A stretch of DNA of 64,000 nt from NCBI GenBank assembly GCA_018268995.1, contig JAFDVL010000011.1, positions 1 to 64,000 on the forward strand. The letters run 5' to 3'. Source of the DNA: Acidobacteriota bacterium (GTDB lineage Bacteria; Acidobacteriota; Blastocatellia; RBC074). Each line of letters begins with the position of its first letter. Within the stretch, counting starts at the first letter, position 1. The notes under the pieces were generated by a model. It made no database searches. It was not told the origin of the DNA and was given only the letters and a program-made list of their open reading frames with translations. Positions 1 through 8,597 of this stretch are shown here, one piece after another. A program made the position numbers and the translations under genes.

Positions 1-117
1 AGAAAACTTACTTTACAGTGTAATAAGTGTTCCTCCGGTGAAATAGTTGTGTTCATCAAGTAAGGCGGAAACCTTTGTTCAGAGGGGCCAAATAACTTTT
101 GCTCAGCGTCAATAAAA

Positions 118-146
118 TTGACCGTCCTAGTCTGAATCGTTATGCT
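118..146 (+). promoter_or_regulatory. Sigma-70-type promoter upstream of the ECF-like sigma factor gene
   Basis: A TTGACC hexamer (118-123), a 17-base spacer and TATGCT (141-146) match the housekeeping -35/-10 pattern at 5/6 and 4/6. The predicted transcript would start near 153, giving a leader of about 40 nt before the ATG at 192. This is consensus matching only; the rest of positions 1-191 shows nothing else I can name. Confidence 0.5.
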
Positions 147-191
147 AGCCCGTGCCAAATCATTGTGCCCTGATCTTCTCTTGAGGCGTTT

Positions 192-761
192 ATGTCGCAC
201 CCTCCGACGGGTCAAATTACCCTATTGTTGCTGGAGTTGAGCCAAGGCAAACAGACTGCACTGGATCACCTGTTGCCATTGGTGTATGACGAACTGCGAC
301 GACTGGCAGCGCATTACCTGCGCGGCGAACGCGCGAATCACACGTTGCAACCGACAGCTCTTGTCAATGAAGCGTATCTGCGACTGGTAGACATTAACCA
401 AATGCAATGGCAAAACCGGGCGCAATTCTTCGGCGTGGCGGCGACGTTGATGCGGCGTATTCTGGTAGACCATGCGCGCGCCCACAACGCCGGCAAGCGC
501 GGCAGCGGCGAAACGATGATTGCCCTGGATGATGCGGTGAGTTTTTTCGAGAAAAAGGATTTGGATTTGCTTGCGCTCGACGATGCATTGCGGGAATTAG
601 CCGAGATGGACGAGCAACAAAGCAAAGTGGTCGAACTGCGATTTTTCGGCGGACTCTCAGTCGAAGAAACTGCCGAAGCCCTAAAGATTTCGCCGCGCCA
701 AGTGAAGCGCGAATGGGCCGTCGCCAAAGCGTGGCTGCATCAACAAATCAGTCGGACGTAA
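192..761 (+). CDS. ECF-like RNA polymerase sigma factor (Sigma70_ECF type)
   Basis: A 189-residue sigma factor. The N-terminal part (about residues 10-95) is the sigma-2 region that would contact core polymerase and the -10 element; it has the LVNEAYLRLVD stretch characteristic of the ECF-like group common in Acidobacteriota and Planctomycetota. The C-terminal part (about 130-185) is sigma-4, with a helix-turn-helix around SVEETAEALKISPRQVKRE. GAGG lies about six bases before the ATG. No anti-sigma factor is adjacent. The next gene is a transmembrane Ser/Thr kinase, an arrangement common for this sigma group, so I infer phosphorylation-linked control rather than a classical anti-sigma factor. 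The family call is firm; the regulon is unknown. Confidence 0.93.
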   Translation: MSHPPTGQITLLLLELSQGKQTALDHLLPLVYDELRRLAAHYLRGERANHTLQPTALVNEAYLRLVDINQMQWQNRAQFFGVAATLMRRILVDHARAHNAGKRGSGETMIALDDAVSFFEKKDLDLLALDDALRELAEMDEQQSKVVELRFFGGLSVEETAEALKISPRQVKREWAVAKAWLHQQISRT

Positions 762-776
762 TCATTTTCCAGTTTC

Positions 777-861
777 CATTTGTCATTTGATATTTATCAT
801 TGCTGAGGCTACGCGCAGCCCCAATGAAAAATGACCATTGAAAAATGACCATTGAAAAATG
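777..861. repeat. Imperfect palindrome with 14-bp tandem repeats ending on the kinase start codon
   Basis: The unit AAAAATGACCATTG occurs at 827-840 and 841-854, with a seven-base third copy at 855-861 that contains the ATG at 859. The array is loosely complementary to 777-802 (roughly 18 of 26 positions by eye), and the loop contains a smaller GGCT-ACGCG-CAGCC hairpin. It fills the sigma factor-kinase gap and may affect kinase translation. Confidence 0.6.
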
Positions 862-3732
862 CTCCCGGTTCTCGTTATGCCACAGCATTCCCCACAACGT
901 TGGCAACAGGTCAAAAGCATTGTTGCAAATGCTCTCGAAATCGAACCGGAAGAGCGTCTCGCCTATCTTTCTTCGGCGTGTGCGGACGATACCGAATTAC
1001 GCGCGCAAGTCGAAAACCTCCTTGCACATCACGAGGAAGATGAGACGTTTCTGGAAGCTTCGCCGCGTGACGCCGTGCGCAACACTGTTGATGGACAACG
1101 CATCGGGGCGTATCAAATCACGCGCGAACTCGGCCACGGCGGAATGGGTGCGGTGTATCTGGCCACACGCGCCGATGATCAATATCAGAAGCAGGTAGCG
1201 ATCAAATTGATTCGCGGCGTGGCGTCGGAATTTTTGCGGCAACGGTTTCGCGCTGAACGGCAAATCCTGGCGAACCTTGATCACCCAAATATCGCGCGGA
1301 TGCTGGACGGTGGCACGACAGAAGATGGCTCGCCCTACTTCGTCATGGAATTCATCGAAGGCGAGCCGCTGGATGAATATTGTGACGCGCGGCAACTTTC
1401 GACGATTGAACGGCTGAAGCTGTTTCTGCAAGTTTGTTCCGCCGTGCAATACGCGCATCAAAACCTCGTCATTCACCGCGACCTCAAACCCGGCAACATT
1501 CTGGTCACCAAAGACGGCATGCCGAGGCTGTTGGATTTCGGCATTGCGAAGCTGTTGGCAAACAACGAAACCATAGACGCGAACGAAACGGCGACGGGGA
1601 TGCGTTTGATGACGCCCGCCTACGCCAGCCCGGAGCAAGTGCGCGGCGAAGCGATTTCGACTGCCAGTGATGTGTACGCGCTCGGCGTGATTTTGTACGA
1701 ATTGCTGACCGGGCACGCGCCGTATGACACCCGTAGCAAGTCGCTCCCTGAACTTATCAAAATCGTCAGCGAACAAGAACCATCTTTGCCAAGTCAGAAG
1801 TCAGAACGCGGAACGCGGAAGACGCAAGGCGGCAAGCAAGAAACTGTAGCGGCCCATCAGACCACGCAAGGGAAAAAGAGGTTTGCTTTTATTCAGAGTT
1901 CCGACTTCCGCGTTCCGACTTCCGCTCTTCGCGGCGATCTCGACAACATTATCCTGATGGCGCTGCGCAAAGAACCAAGCCGTCGTTACGCGTCGGTCGA
2001 ACAATTTGCCGCCGACATTCGGCGGCATCTCGATGGCTTGCCGGTGCTCGCGCACAAAGACACGCTCAGTTATCGCACGACGAAATTTCTGAAACGCAAT
2101 CGGCTCAGCGTCGCGGCGACCGCTCTGATTTTATTGGCGATTATGGGCGGCGTGACGGCAACGATTATTCAACGCAACCGCGCCATCAAACGCTTCGGCA
2201 AAGTGCGCAAGCTCGCTAATGCAGTCATCTTCGATTACCAAAGTGCGATGGAAACATTGCCCGGTGCAACCGATCTGCGTGCGCGAATGATTCGAGATTC
2301 GCTCGCGTATCTCGACAGCTTGGCAAGTGAAGCGGGCGACGATCCAGCGTTGCAAAGCGAACTCGGCAAAGCGTACGAACGCATCGGCGACATTCAGGGC
2401 AACACGAACCACAGCAACTTAAACGACACCGCTGCGATGCTGCGCAGTTATCAACGTTCGCTCGAACTGCGCGAAGCGGCGTTGCGGGCGGAGCCGAACA
2501 ACCAGCAATGGCAAAGCGAGCTGGCGTATGCGTACGAAAAAATGGGACAGGCGCGGGGCAATCAAAACGATCTGAAAGCGGCGCTCGACTACTATGAAAA
2601 GGCGCGCGGCATCATGACAGAGTTGGCGAAAACGAAGGTAGACAAACGCCGCTATTTGGCGACGATTCATCAACTCATCGGCGACGTACTGGGCTTTCCG
2701 GGCAATCAAAATCTTGGCGATACAAAAGGCGCGCGGGGGCATTATCAACAAGCCTACGAAATCGCGCAGTCCCTCTTTGCTAATGATCCGAAGGAATACA
2801 AAAACCGTTGGAGTATTGTTTCGATGAGCCGTTCGTATGCCAATATTCTGAACGTCACAGGCGAAACGCCGAAGGCATTGGAGATTTTGCACGCGGCAGA
2901 AAAGATTGCCGAAGAATGGGTCAAAGATACGCCGAACGATACACGCGCGCTGGATTATCTGGCACTCACCTACGACAAGCTCAGCGACATTCTGGAGGAC
3001 CAAGGCGACTTGTCCGCGGCATTGCCCTACCGCCGCAAACACATCGAAATCTATGAAAAGCTCACGGCGGTTGATGCCAAAGACATGCGCGCCGCCCGCA
3101 GCCTGACGCTGGCCTACATTGACCTCGGCGATTTGTTGGCAGGGATGAAAGATCAGGCAGGTTCGGAACAAGCTTATCAGCGCGCACTGAAGAACAACGA
3201 ACAGATGGCCACGGCGAATCCGACGAATGCTGAGCTGCGCACGCAGCTTGCTGATGCCTACGGTCAATTCGGGTTCAGCCTTGCCAATGCGAACAAGACG
3301 GATGAGGCGCTGCGCTACATCGAAAAATCGCTGAAGATGTACGAAGAAATGGCGGCAGCCAATCCTGACAACACGCGCGCGCGGCTCACCATCGCTGAAA
3401 ATCACATCGCCATCGGAGAATTGATGTCGCAAAAGAAGCAGTGGAGTGACGCACTCTCGGCGTATCAAAAAGCGTTACCCGTGCTGGAAGGTTTCGTGCA
3501 GCGCGAGCCAGACAACGTGGTCTGGCCGCGCGGACTCGCCGACCTGCACGAACGTCACGGCATCGTATATCAAGAGCAAAAACGCTGGCGGGAAGCGCAT
3601 GATTCCTATCAACGCGCGCTGGCGGTTTGGCAAGGCTTGAAGCAACGCAATGTCATTCGCAGCAAGGACGAAAAGAATCTGGAATCACTGCCCCAGAAGA
3701 TCAAAGAATGCGAAGCGGCGCTTGCCAGGTAA
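859..3732 (+). CDS. Transmembrane Ser/Thr protein kinase (PknB type) with TPR sensor region
   Basis: A 957-residue Hanks-type kinase. Visible motifs are the glycine loop GHGGMGAVY (92-100), catalytic Lys116 in VAIK, HRDLKPGN (206-213) with Asp208, DFG (226-228) and SPE (257-259), so it should be active. A transmembrane helix lies at about 416-438. The remaining roughly 500 residues are helical TPR-like repeats, probably extracytoplasmic and used for ligand or protein binding. The start is uncertain: ATG 859 lies in a tandem repeat, and ATG 877 (start of MPQHSPQRW) is an equally good choice with no clear Shine-Dalgarno for either. Residues about 311-357, between the catalytic C-lobe helices, are encoded by a palindromic insertion (see repeat). 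It probably works with the sigma factor upstream. It meets the next gene tail to tail 19 bp away. Confidence 0.92.
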   Translation: MLPVLVMPQHSPQRWQQVKSIVANALEIEPEERLAYLSSACADDTELRAQVENLLAHHEEDETFLEASPRDAVRNTVDGQRIGAYQITRELGHGGMGAVYLATRADDQYQKQVAIKLIRGVASEFLRQRFRAERQILANLDHPNIARMLDGGTTEDGSPYFVMEFIEGEPLDEYCDARQLSTIERLKLFLQVCSAVQYAHQNLVIHRDLKPGNILVTKDGMPRLLDFGIAKLLANNETIDANETATGMRLMTPAYASPEQVRGEAISTASDVYALGVILYELLTGHAPYDTRSKSLPELIKIVSEQEPSLPSQKSERGTRKTQGGKQETVAAHQTTQGKKRFAFIQSSDFRVPTSALRGDLDNIILMALRKEPSRRYASVEQFAADIRRHLDGLPVLAHKDTLSYRTTKFLKRNRLSVAATALILLAIMGGVTATIIQRNRAIKRFGKVRKLANAVIFDYQSAMETLPGATDLRARMIRDSLAYLDSLASEAGDDPALQSELGKAYERIGDIQGNTNHSNLNDTAAMLRSYQRSLELREAALRAEPNNQQWQSELAYAYEKMGQARGNQNDLKAALDYYEKARGIMTELAKTKVDKRRYLATIHQLIGDVLGFPGNQNLGDTKGARGHYQQAYEIAQSLFANDPKEYKNRWSIVSMSRSYANILNVTGETPKALEILHAAEKIAEEWVKDTPNDTRALDYLALTYDKLSDILEDQGDLSAALPYRRKHIEIYEKLTAVDAKDMRAARSLTLAYIDLGDLLAGMKDQAGSEQAYQRALKNNEQMATANPTNAELRTQLADAYGQFGFSLANANKTDEALRYIEKSLKMYEEMAAANPDNTRARLTIAENHIAIGELMSQKKQWSDALSAYQKALPVLEGFVQREPDNVVWPRGLADLHERHGIVYQEQKRWREAHDSYQRALAVWQGLKQRNVIRSKDEKNLESLPQKIKECEAALAR
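1791..1929. repeat. Palindromic repeat element carried in frame inside the kinase gene
   Basis: The left arm (1791-1822) and right arm (1896-1929) are imperfect inverted copies built from GAAGTC, GGAACGCGGAAG and related pieces, separated by about 75 bp. The segment is read through in frame and encodes a Lys/Gln/Thr-rich, low-complexity loop. Short CGGAAGTCGGAAC-like stretches of this kind are normally intergenic, so finding one inside an open reading frame resembles in-frame palindromic elements known from Rickettsia. That it is an insertion is inferred. Confidence 0.6.
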
Positions 3733-3751
3733 TACCGCTTTGCAACTTTGC

Positions 3752-4615
3752 CTACCTCGTTTTCGTCCCGTCGTAATTGATGTCGCCGTCCCAGAGTTTG
3801 ATCTTGTCGCGGACTTTATCCGGCGTACACAAACTATCCCTTTCGCCCACAAACTTGGGCGTGCAAAACGTGATGTTTTCGCGGAGAATCCAGTTTTTGC
3901 CGCTCTCCCCAGTGAGCAACACGATGGCAAAGCTATCATACCGCCACTCTGCCGCCGTGACATTACGCCACCTTCCAGCAATCACTTTGCGCCCGCCATT
4001 AGCCAACACAATCCATTCGTAGGTGCCATCGCCTTTGATCGTCAGCGGTGGAACTTTGGCGGCGGCGTAATCGAACTCACGCACGACCTTGCCGCCGCGT
4101 TCGACTGTTTGCACGCCGCCCCAAATGGACAAATCCCACTTGCCGAAAAAGAAGCTGGCATCGGTTGCAGGAATAGATGTCGCTGGCATTGGGCGAATGC
4201 GGTTGAGCGGCACAAGGTAATACGCATCTTTCGCATCGTTGTGAAACCGCACTTTGTATTGTCCTTGTTTGATTTCCAGCACGGTCGCGGCTGCCCAGTT
4301 CGGAGTGCCCAGGTTCGCCAACACCCAGCTGCCGACCTGTACGGCATTGCCAGTTGCCAGTGCATTGTTCGGGTTCGCAGCATTCGCACGAGGACGAATG
4401 TCCGCCGCTGCTTTCCACTGATCGTATGCATTGTCGTAACCGTCGTAGTGAACTTTGTACCAGCCGTTTCTGACTTCCAGAATTGTGGCCTTGTACCAAT
4501 TCGTCGTGTGCTTCGCTTCGACTTGATCGCCGACGCGCCAGGCCTGCTGTGCCAACGCGAGGGAGACGATAAAGAACAAACAGATGATTGCGCCAAAGCC
4601 TTTGCTAATTTGCAT
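3752..4615 (-). CDS. Secreted protein with two Tudor/Agenet-like SH3-type repeats
   Basis: 287 residues from ATG 4615, chosen because GGAGG stands five bases upstream; an in-frame ATG at 4636 has no such site. Residues 1-23 form a signal peptide. Two similar modules follow (about 25-75 and 91-142), each with the pattern W-x-V-G-D/S-x-V-x-A ... W-Y/A-x-A-T-I/V-L-E-V/I ... Y-K-V-x-Y/F, which is the Tudor-knot/Agenet/SH3-like fold. The C-terminal part (about 157-225) has GKWDL and GTYEW segments resembling a small lipocalin-like barrel, and Cys251 and Cys263 could pair. The function is unknown. Such repeats bind peptides or polymers in other settings, but an exported version has no obvious role. 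It is probably transcribed with the barrel protein immediately upstream. Confidence 0.82.
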   Translation of the reverse strand: MQISKGFGAIICLFFIVSLALAQQAWRVGDQVEAKHTTNWYKATILEVRNGWYKVHYDGYDNAYDQWKAAADIRPRANAANPNNALATGNAVQVGSWVLANLGTPNWAAATVLEIKQGQYKVRFHNDAKDAYYLVPLNRIRPMPATSIPATDASFFFGKWDLSIWGGVQTVERGGKVVREFDYAAAKVPPLTIKGDGTYEWIVLANGGRKVIAGRWRNVTAAEWRYDSFAIVLLTGESGKNWILRENITFCTPKFVGERDSLCTPDKVRDKIKLWDGDINYDGTKTR

Positions 4616-4637
4616 AATTTCCTCCAGTTGATGCAAT

Positions 4638-5387
4638 TCAATGAATTACCAATCCAATACCAAACGAAATATTGTGTTTGGTCACACCTTGATTGCTGAA
4701 CGGGGTGATGAGACTGGTCGTCGTGTGATCGCGTCCGAATACAGGGTTGTAATTGATCTCGAACACACGCAAATCCATCCGCGCGTTTAGTCGCACGTCC
4801 AACCCGCCGCCCAACTTCAGCGCCGGAGCCGTCATTTCCGTCACTTGATTGTCGCTGTTGACGGGGTTTGTACTGACCATCACCAGCGTCGAGCGATAGC
4901 GCGCGCCGCCGAATAAAGCATGGGCGTATGGTTTGACGCGTGCCTCGGTCGCGTTGTCTTTGAGCTGCACGCCACCCAGAAATTGGTAATACCGCTCGCG
5001 GTAATCACTCGTAAACGTTTCGGTCGGATTCGTCAGCGTATCTGTGAACCGATCCTTTTTGAAATACCCGGAGAAGTTGCCTTTGATCCCCCAATATCGC
5101 GTGATATTTCCGACTGCCGAAACGTCAAAGCCATTAAAGCCCCGCCGATCACAAAGAGCCTTGCTGGCATTCGGTGCAACATATTGATTGGGCTGTTGAC
5201 AGGCATTGACCGTAACTGTCCTTGAGCCGTCGTTGAAGGTAAACGTAGTGCTTGCATAGGTCATCCGCGCGTGCGTGTAAAGGCCAGACACTTCAAACCG
5301 ATGCCCATCATTTTGGGCCAGCACGAAGGGGGCAGAACTGAGTAGCAACAGAGTAAAAAACAATTTTGCGGTGAGTCGCTTTGTCAT
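4638..5387 (-). CDS. Outer-membrane beta-barrel protein (OmpA/Opacity-like fold)
   Basis: 249 residues from ATG 5387, which has AAGGAG six bases upstream; the frame stays open to 5501 but the extra residues look non-coding. Residues 1-25 are a signal peptide ending FVLAQ. The rest shows alternating hydrophobic/polar strands, Gly- and Tyr-rich turns, two cysteines in an early loop (CQQPNQY ... LCDRRG) and a C-terminal strand ending in ISFGIGLVIH, as expected for an eight-strand barrel of the OMP_b-brl class. The role could be structural or adhesive; nothing identifies a ligand. It lies 22 bp upstream of the Tudor-like gene and probably shares its transcript. Confidence 0.8.
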   Translation of the reverse strand: MTKRLTAKLFFTLLLLSSAPFVLAQNDGHRFEVSGLYTHARMTYASTTFTFNDGSRTVTVNACQQPNQYVAPNASKALCDRRGFNGFDVSAVGNITRYWGIKGNFSGYFKKDRFTDTLTNPTETFTSDYRERYYQFLGGVQLKDNATEARVKPYAHALFGGARYRSTLVMVSTNPVNSDNQVTEMTAPALKLGGGLDVRLNARMDLRVFEINYNPVFGRDHTTTSLITPFSNQGVTKHNISFGIGLVIH

Positions 5388-5562
5388 ACTTATCTCCTTC
5401 TTATGGGTTGAAAAATTTACGTTCACCTCATAAGGCGTAAGGAAAGAAAGAGACGGGCCACGACGGGATATTTTTTTACCGATGGATAGACGACAAGGCA
5501 AAAGCTTCGACTTTCAGCTTATTTAGCGAATCTCAAAACTCAGAGGAATTTCAGACCTGCGG

Positions 5563-6051
5563 TTAGGGAATAACCGGGTCTATTGGCTGGTTCACCCAAT
5601 CCCTGGCCCACCATAAAACCAAAGCAATAATAAGTAACCAGATCATCGCAAAAATGAATTTGATGAAAATCTGTAAGCGGCGTGCTTTTGCAATTTCTGT
5701 GGGGCTGGCAAGAGGTCTGAGGGGTAAAGAGGGGGACGATGTTGCCGTGGATAATATCAATGCTTGTGAAGGTGCGACTCTTAAAGGGGGCGCGATCTCA
5801 ATTTTTAAAGGGGGCGCAATCTCAACGCTTTGAGGTTCGGGTAGCAAGGTAGAAGCCACTTCGGCCTCTGGCAATTTCGTTTTGACAGCAACAGAGGAAC
5901 ACTGTGGGCAGATTGTGCTGTTTGCGGGCAGCTCAAGGCCGCAGGCTCCGCAATATGCCCACGCAGAAACCAGCGGAAATAAATCCACCTGACAACCGTA
6001 ACAGAGCAACACGTCTCTGGCTTCATTGGTTTCGCAGTAAATACATTTCAT
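5563..6051 (-). CDS. Double zinc-ribbon protein with C-terminal membrane anchor
   Basis: 162 residues. Four CxxC pairs (Cys3/6, 17/20, 34/37, 48/51) form two zinc ribbons. A Pro/Ala-rich linker follows, containing two copies of an EIAPPLK/R-like motif (encoded by near-identical DNA around 5780-5825), then a single transmembrane helix (about 130-148) and a short tail. The topology suggests a tail-anchored protein with its zinc domain in the cytoplasm. Proteins of this layout are widespread and uncharacterised. The gene stands alone, with 175 bp to the next minus-strand gene. Confidence 0.75.
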   Translation of the reverse strand: MKCIYCETNEARDVLLCYGCQVDLFPLVSAWAYCGACGLELPANSTICPQCSSVAVKTKLPEAEVASTLLPEPQSVEIAPPLKIEIAPPLRVAPSQALILSTATSSPSLPLRPLASPTEIAKARRLQIFIKFIFAMIWLLIIALVLWWARDWVNQPIDPVIP

Positions 6052-6434
6052 TAGCAGCCTATAAGCACGAGGAGCGCGAACTAGCAGGCGCGTGCGGTAT
6101 TGCCCGAACAGGGTGAATTCATTCTGTAAACGGTCAGCCTGTCAGGTTACTTCACCTTACAGCTGCCGTGATCAAACACGTCCATTGTAAGAAATGATGA
6201 ACTCACTCTGTTTTTTAGAGGATTGGCAAATTGTGAAGCTAATTTTTTGAGATCGCGCAAGGATGCGTCACAAATGAAATGAGAAGCGCTTGGTAGTGAA
6301 AAACCTAACGTTCTGGCTGAGGGCTGGATGTAAGTGGATATTCTGTTTTTTTTCACAGGCAGGCGAGCAATTACTTTGGTGATTTCCAACTAACTGCTCG
6401 CCTGCAAAGTACCTATTTTTTTGCGGTCTTTGAT
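6052..6434. other. Intergenic region of about 380 bp
   Basis: No convincing gene. A TTG-initiated 80-codon frame on the minus strand (6147-6389) lacks a ribosome site and recognisable features, and its start lies inside a strong hairpin. The hairpin is the only clear structure (listed separately). Confidence 0.55.
6359..6405 (-). terminator. Strong hairpin downstream of the small membrane-protein gene
   Basis: An 11-bp perfect stem GCAGGCGAGCA / TGCTCGCCTGC encloses a 25-nt loop, about 30 bp beyond the stop codon at 6435. There is no T-run on the minus-strand side, so termination is a guess; it may instead protect the mRNA 3' end. Confidence 0.4.
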
Positions 6435-6890
6435 TTATCCTTGTGGCTTGAAATACAGCACCATTCCGGCCCCCGCGATGGCTAACAAATATCCCACATA
6501 CAACATCGGATTGGGCGGTGTTTTCGGCGGATGCAAAATCATGGTGACAAGCACGTTGATCAGCGGAGCGCCACCAAAAACCAGCGGCATGACATAATTC
6601 GGCAATCCACCCGACTTAAATGCAAGGATGATACAAACGGCTCCGATGGCACCCAACGCACCAGCAAACGTTGCCAGCGTTGTACCGCTCAGATTAAATC
6701 CGCTTGCATTGAGATTGCCTTGCATGGCCAAGGCTCCGATTGGCACAAGAACACCTATCAGAAAATACGCGACACCAACACATAACAATGCGCGCATTGG
6801 ATTGCCGAGCTTGACTTGCCCCTGATGCAACACAGCTCCATAAATTCCCCACGATAATGCCGCAATCACGGCAAACATGACCCACAACAT
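6435..6890 (-). CDS. Small multi-pass membrane protein (EamA/DMT-like)
   Basis: 151 residues from ATG 6890, preceded by AGAGGA at a spacing of eight bases; an in-frame ATG at 6917 lacks a site. Almost the whole chain is hydrophobic, with about five membrane helices (near residues 2-20, 34-55, 73-95, 103-120 and 132-149) and conserved Gly/Pro kinks such as SWGIYGAVLHQGQ and ILHPPKTPPNP. The pattern resembles half of a drug/metabolite-transporter fold, so the protein may dimerise. The substrate is unknown. The upstream 150 bp hold a nested palindrome. Confidence 0.72.
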   Translation of the reverse strand: MLWVMFAVIAALSWGIYGAVLHQGQVKLGNPMRALLCVGVAYFLIGVLVPIGALAMQGNLNASGFNLSGTTLATFAGALGAIGAVCIILAFKSGGLPNYVMPLVFGGAPLINVLVTMILHPPKTPPNPMLYVGYLLAIAGAGMVLYFKPQG

Positions 6891-6943
6891 GGATTTGTTC
6901 CTCTCTACGGTTTTCATAAATTAAGACTCGTTTGGTGACGGGT

Positions 6944-7080
6944 TACACGAATTGCCACGAATAAAGGTAGAATTTTTAGCCACAGATTACACAGATTCCC
7001 AAAGATTTTTCTGGCAATAAAAGAATCTGTGTAATCTGTGTGAATCTGTGGCTAAAAACATTCGTGAAAATTCGTGGCGA
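6944..7080. repeat. Nested palindromic repeat, CACAGATT/CACGAATT modules
   Basis: The inner arms TTTTTAGCCACAGATTACAC and its complement (around 6973-6998 and 7023-7057) carry CACAGATT units. The outer arms contain CACGAATTGCCACGAA (about 6945-6961) and TTCGTGAAAATTCGTGG (about 7061-7078). The element lies between the propeller gene ending at 7086 and the membrane-protein gene. It shares both modules with the element at 18112-18266. Confidence 0.75.
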
Positions 7081-7085
7081 TTTCT

Positions 7086-8579
7086 TTAAGCCTTTCCGAA
7101 ACAATACAACGTGCCTTGCGTGCGGATGTACAACCGTCCATCCGCAATCGCAGGCGTCGCAAAACATTCTTCACCTAGCGAATTTACCGCGACCGTTTCC
7201 CATTCGCCTTGTGCTTTGACTACGGAAACGGTTCCGTCCTGACTGATGAGCCAGACATTACCATCAGCTCCGACGGGTGAAGCAAAGTATTTATCAATTG
7301 CGCCTTTCAATCGTCCTTGCTTGATGACATTGCCTGTGACCGGATCAAACGAAATCAAAATGCCGCTGTCGTTAACCATAAACAGCGCCCCTTGATACAG
7401 CAAGGTCGAGGGAACCTGCGGTACTGGCTTTTGATAGCGCCAGCGAATTGCTTTATCCGTCATATCGCCGCTGCCGCCCAGCTTGATTGAGAGTAACCCG
7501 TTTTCCGAAGCCATCATGGCGCGAAAGATGTCCCAGTCCTTTGCTTCCAGCTTGCCATCACGATTGAGATCGAAGGCATCAAAACCGTAACTCGGAGCCA
7601 GCACTTTATCCATTGGCGCATCGCCGGAAATTTCTTCTCTGGCAATCAGGCCGTCGTTGTTTTTGTCATAGCGCTTCAGCCCTTCGGCAAACGGCACGGT
7701 AGCGATCTGACGACCAGGCTGATTCAAAGGAAAGCCCCAACCGTTGATGTACAAATATTCGTTGTCGTAACTCGCCACCGACTTCATTTCGCAGGCCAGT
7801 CCACGCACCCACCACACGCGCTTGCCGTCCGCAACCGAATAGGCCGAAAGCTGGAACGATTCAGGAACGATGATCTGTTTTGGCCCGGTTTTGGGTTGGT
7901 AAATCGTCGGCGTCGAATACCCCGAAATCACATCGGGGCGCGCAATTTTCCATTTCACTTTGCCAGAATTTTTGTCAACCGCCAGCAGATACGCGCTGAG
8001 GTCCTGATCCACGGGCAGAATCAGTTTGTCATCCACCAGAATCGGCGACGCACCAAAGCCGTAGAACATATTGAACGCCGCCATCGGCATGCGCCATTTC
8101 TCTTTGCCCGCAGCATCGAACGCAATCAACCCAAAATCCTGAAAGAATGCATAAACATTTGTGCCATCGGTTACGGGACTCGGCGAAGCAGGGCCGTTGA
8201 CGTTTTCAAGCCGAACCTGGTTCGGGCGAGGCACTTCGCGCTGCCATAAAATTTTTCCCGTCTTTCGGTCGAGCGCGATCACAAACAGTTTATAGGTAAA
8301 TTTATCTTTCTTCGTGGTCGGCGTGTGTGCTGTCACAAAAATACGGTCGCGCGTCAGCACAGGCGACGAATGCCCTGGCGGTAAAGGCGTTTTCCAAACT
8401 ACGTTTTTATCGGGCCCAAACTCTGTCGGCAAGCCAGTTGCGGAGGAGACTCCTGCTCCATTTGGCCCACGAAACCGTGACCAGTCATCATTGGCAAACC
8501 CAAAGTTGGCGAGAAAGAAAAGAATGCTAACAGTAGCGCAAACAGTTAGATTGCGATTTGCACGTGGGGTAATTTGCAT
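7086..8579 (-). CDS. Exported PQQ-like beta-propeller protein with inserted EF-hand pair
   Basis: 497 residues from ATG 8579. The frame is open upstream into the next gene but the extra residues are unlikely to be translated. A signal peptide covers residues 1-30, then WSRFRGPNGAGVS opens a propeller whose repeats have the pattern ALDRKTGKILWQ, AVDKNSGKVKW and FDPVTGNVIKQG. A calcium-binding EF-hand pair is inserted at 305-316 (DKNNDGLIAREE) and 337-348 (DLNRDGKLEAKD), unique among the nine propellers here. The pyrroloquinoline quinone-dependent dehydrogenase active site is not apparent, so binding or scaffolding is more likely than catalysis. It is the last gene of a receptor-propeller series read from 14594 downwards. 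Confidence 0.85.
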   Translation of the reverse strand: MQITPRANRNLTVCATVSILFFLANFGFANDDWSRFRGPNGAGVSSATGLPTEFGPDKNVVWKTPLPPGHSSPVLTRDRIFVTAHTPTTKKDKFTYKLFVIALDRKTGKILWQREVPRPNQVRLENVNGPASPSPVTDGTNVYAFFQDFGLIAFDAAGKEKWRMPMAAFNMFYGFGASPILVDDKLILPVDQDLSAYLLAVDKNSGKVKWKIARPDVISGYSTPTIYQPKTGPKQIIVPESFQLSAYSVADGKRVWWVRGLACEMKSVASYDNEYLYINGWGFPLNQPGRQIATVPFAEGLKRYDKNNDGLIAREEISGDAPMDKVLAPSYGFDAFDLNRDGKLEAKDWDIFRAMMASENGLLSIKLGGSGDMTDKAIRWRYQKPVPQVPSTLLYQGALFMVNDSGILISFDPVTGNVIKQGRLKGAIDKYFASPVGADGNVWLISQDGTVSVVKAQGEWETVAVNSLGEECFATPAIADGRLYIRTQGTLYCFGKA

Positions 8580-8597
8580 TAAAACCGTAGTCTTTCT

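Noticed and set aside
2419..3468. Long open frame antisense to the kinase TPR region (349 codons).
   Set aside because: It mirrors the codon structure of a clear kinase gene, has no ribosome site and encodes no recognisable domain.
3650..4699. 349-codon plus-strand frame across the kinase end and the Tudor-like gene.
   Set aside because: Antisense to a gene with signal peptide, ribosome site and repeats; its protein is low-complexity and unlike anything known.
6147..6389. 80-codon minus-strand frame in the 6.05-6.43 kb gap.
   Set aside because: TTG start within a hairpin arm, no ribosome site, no domain.
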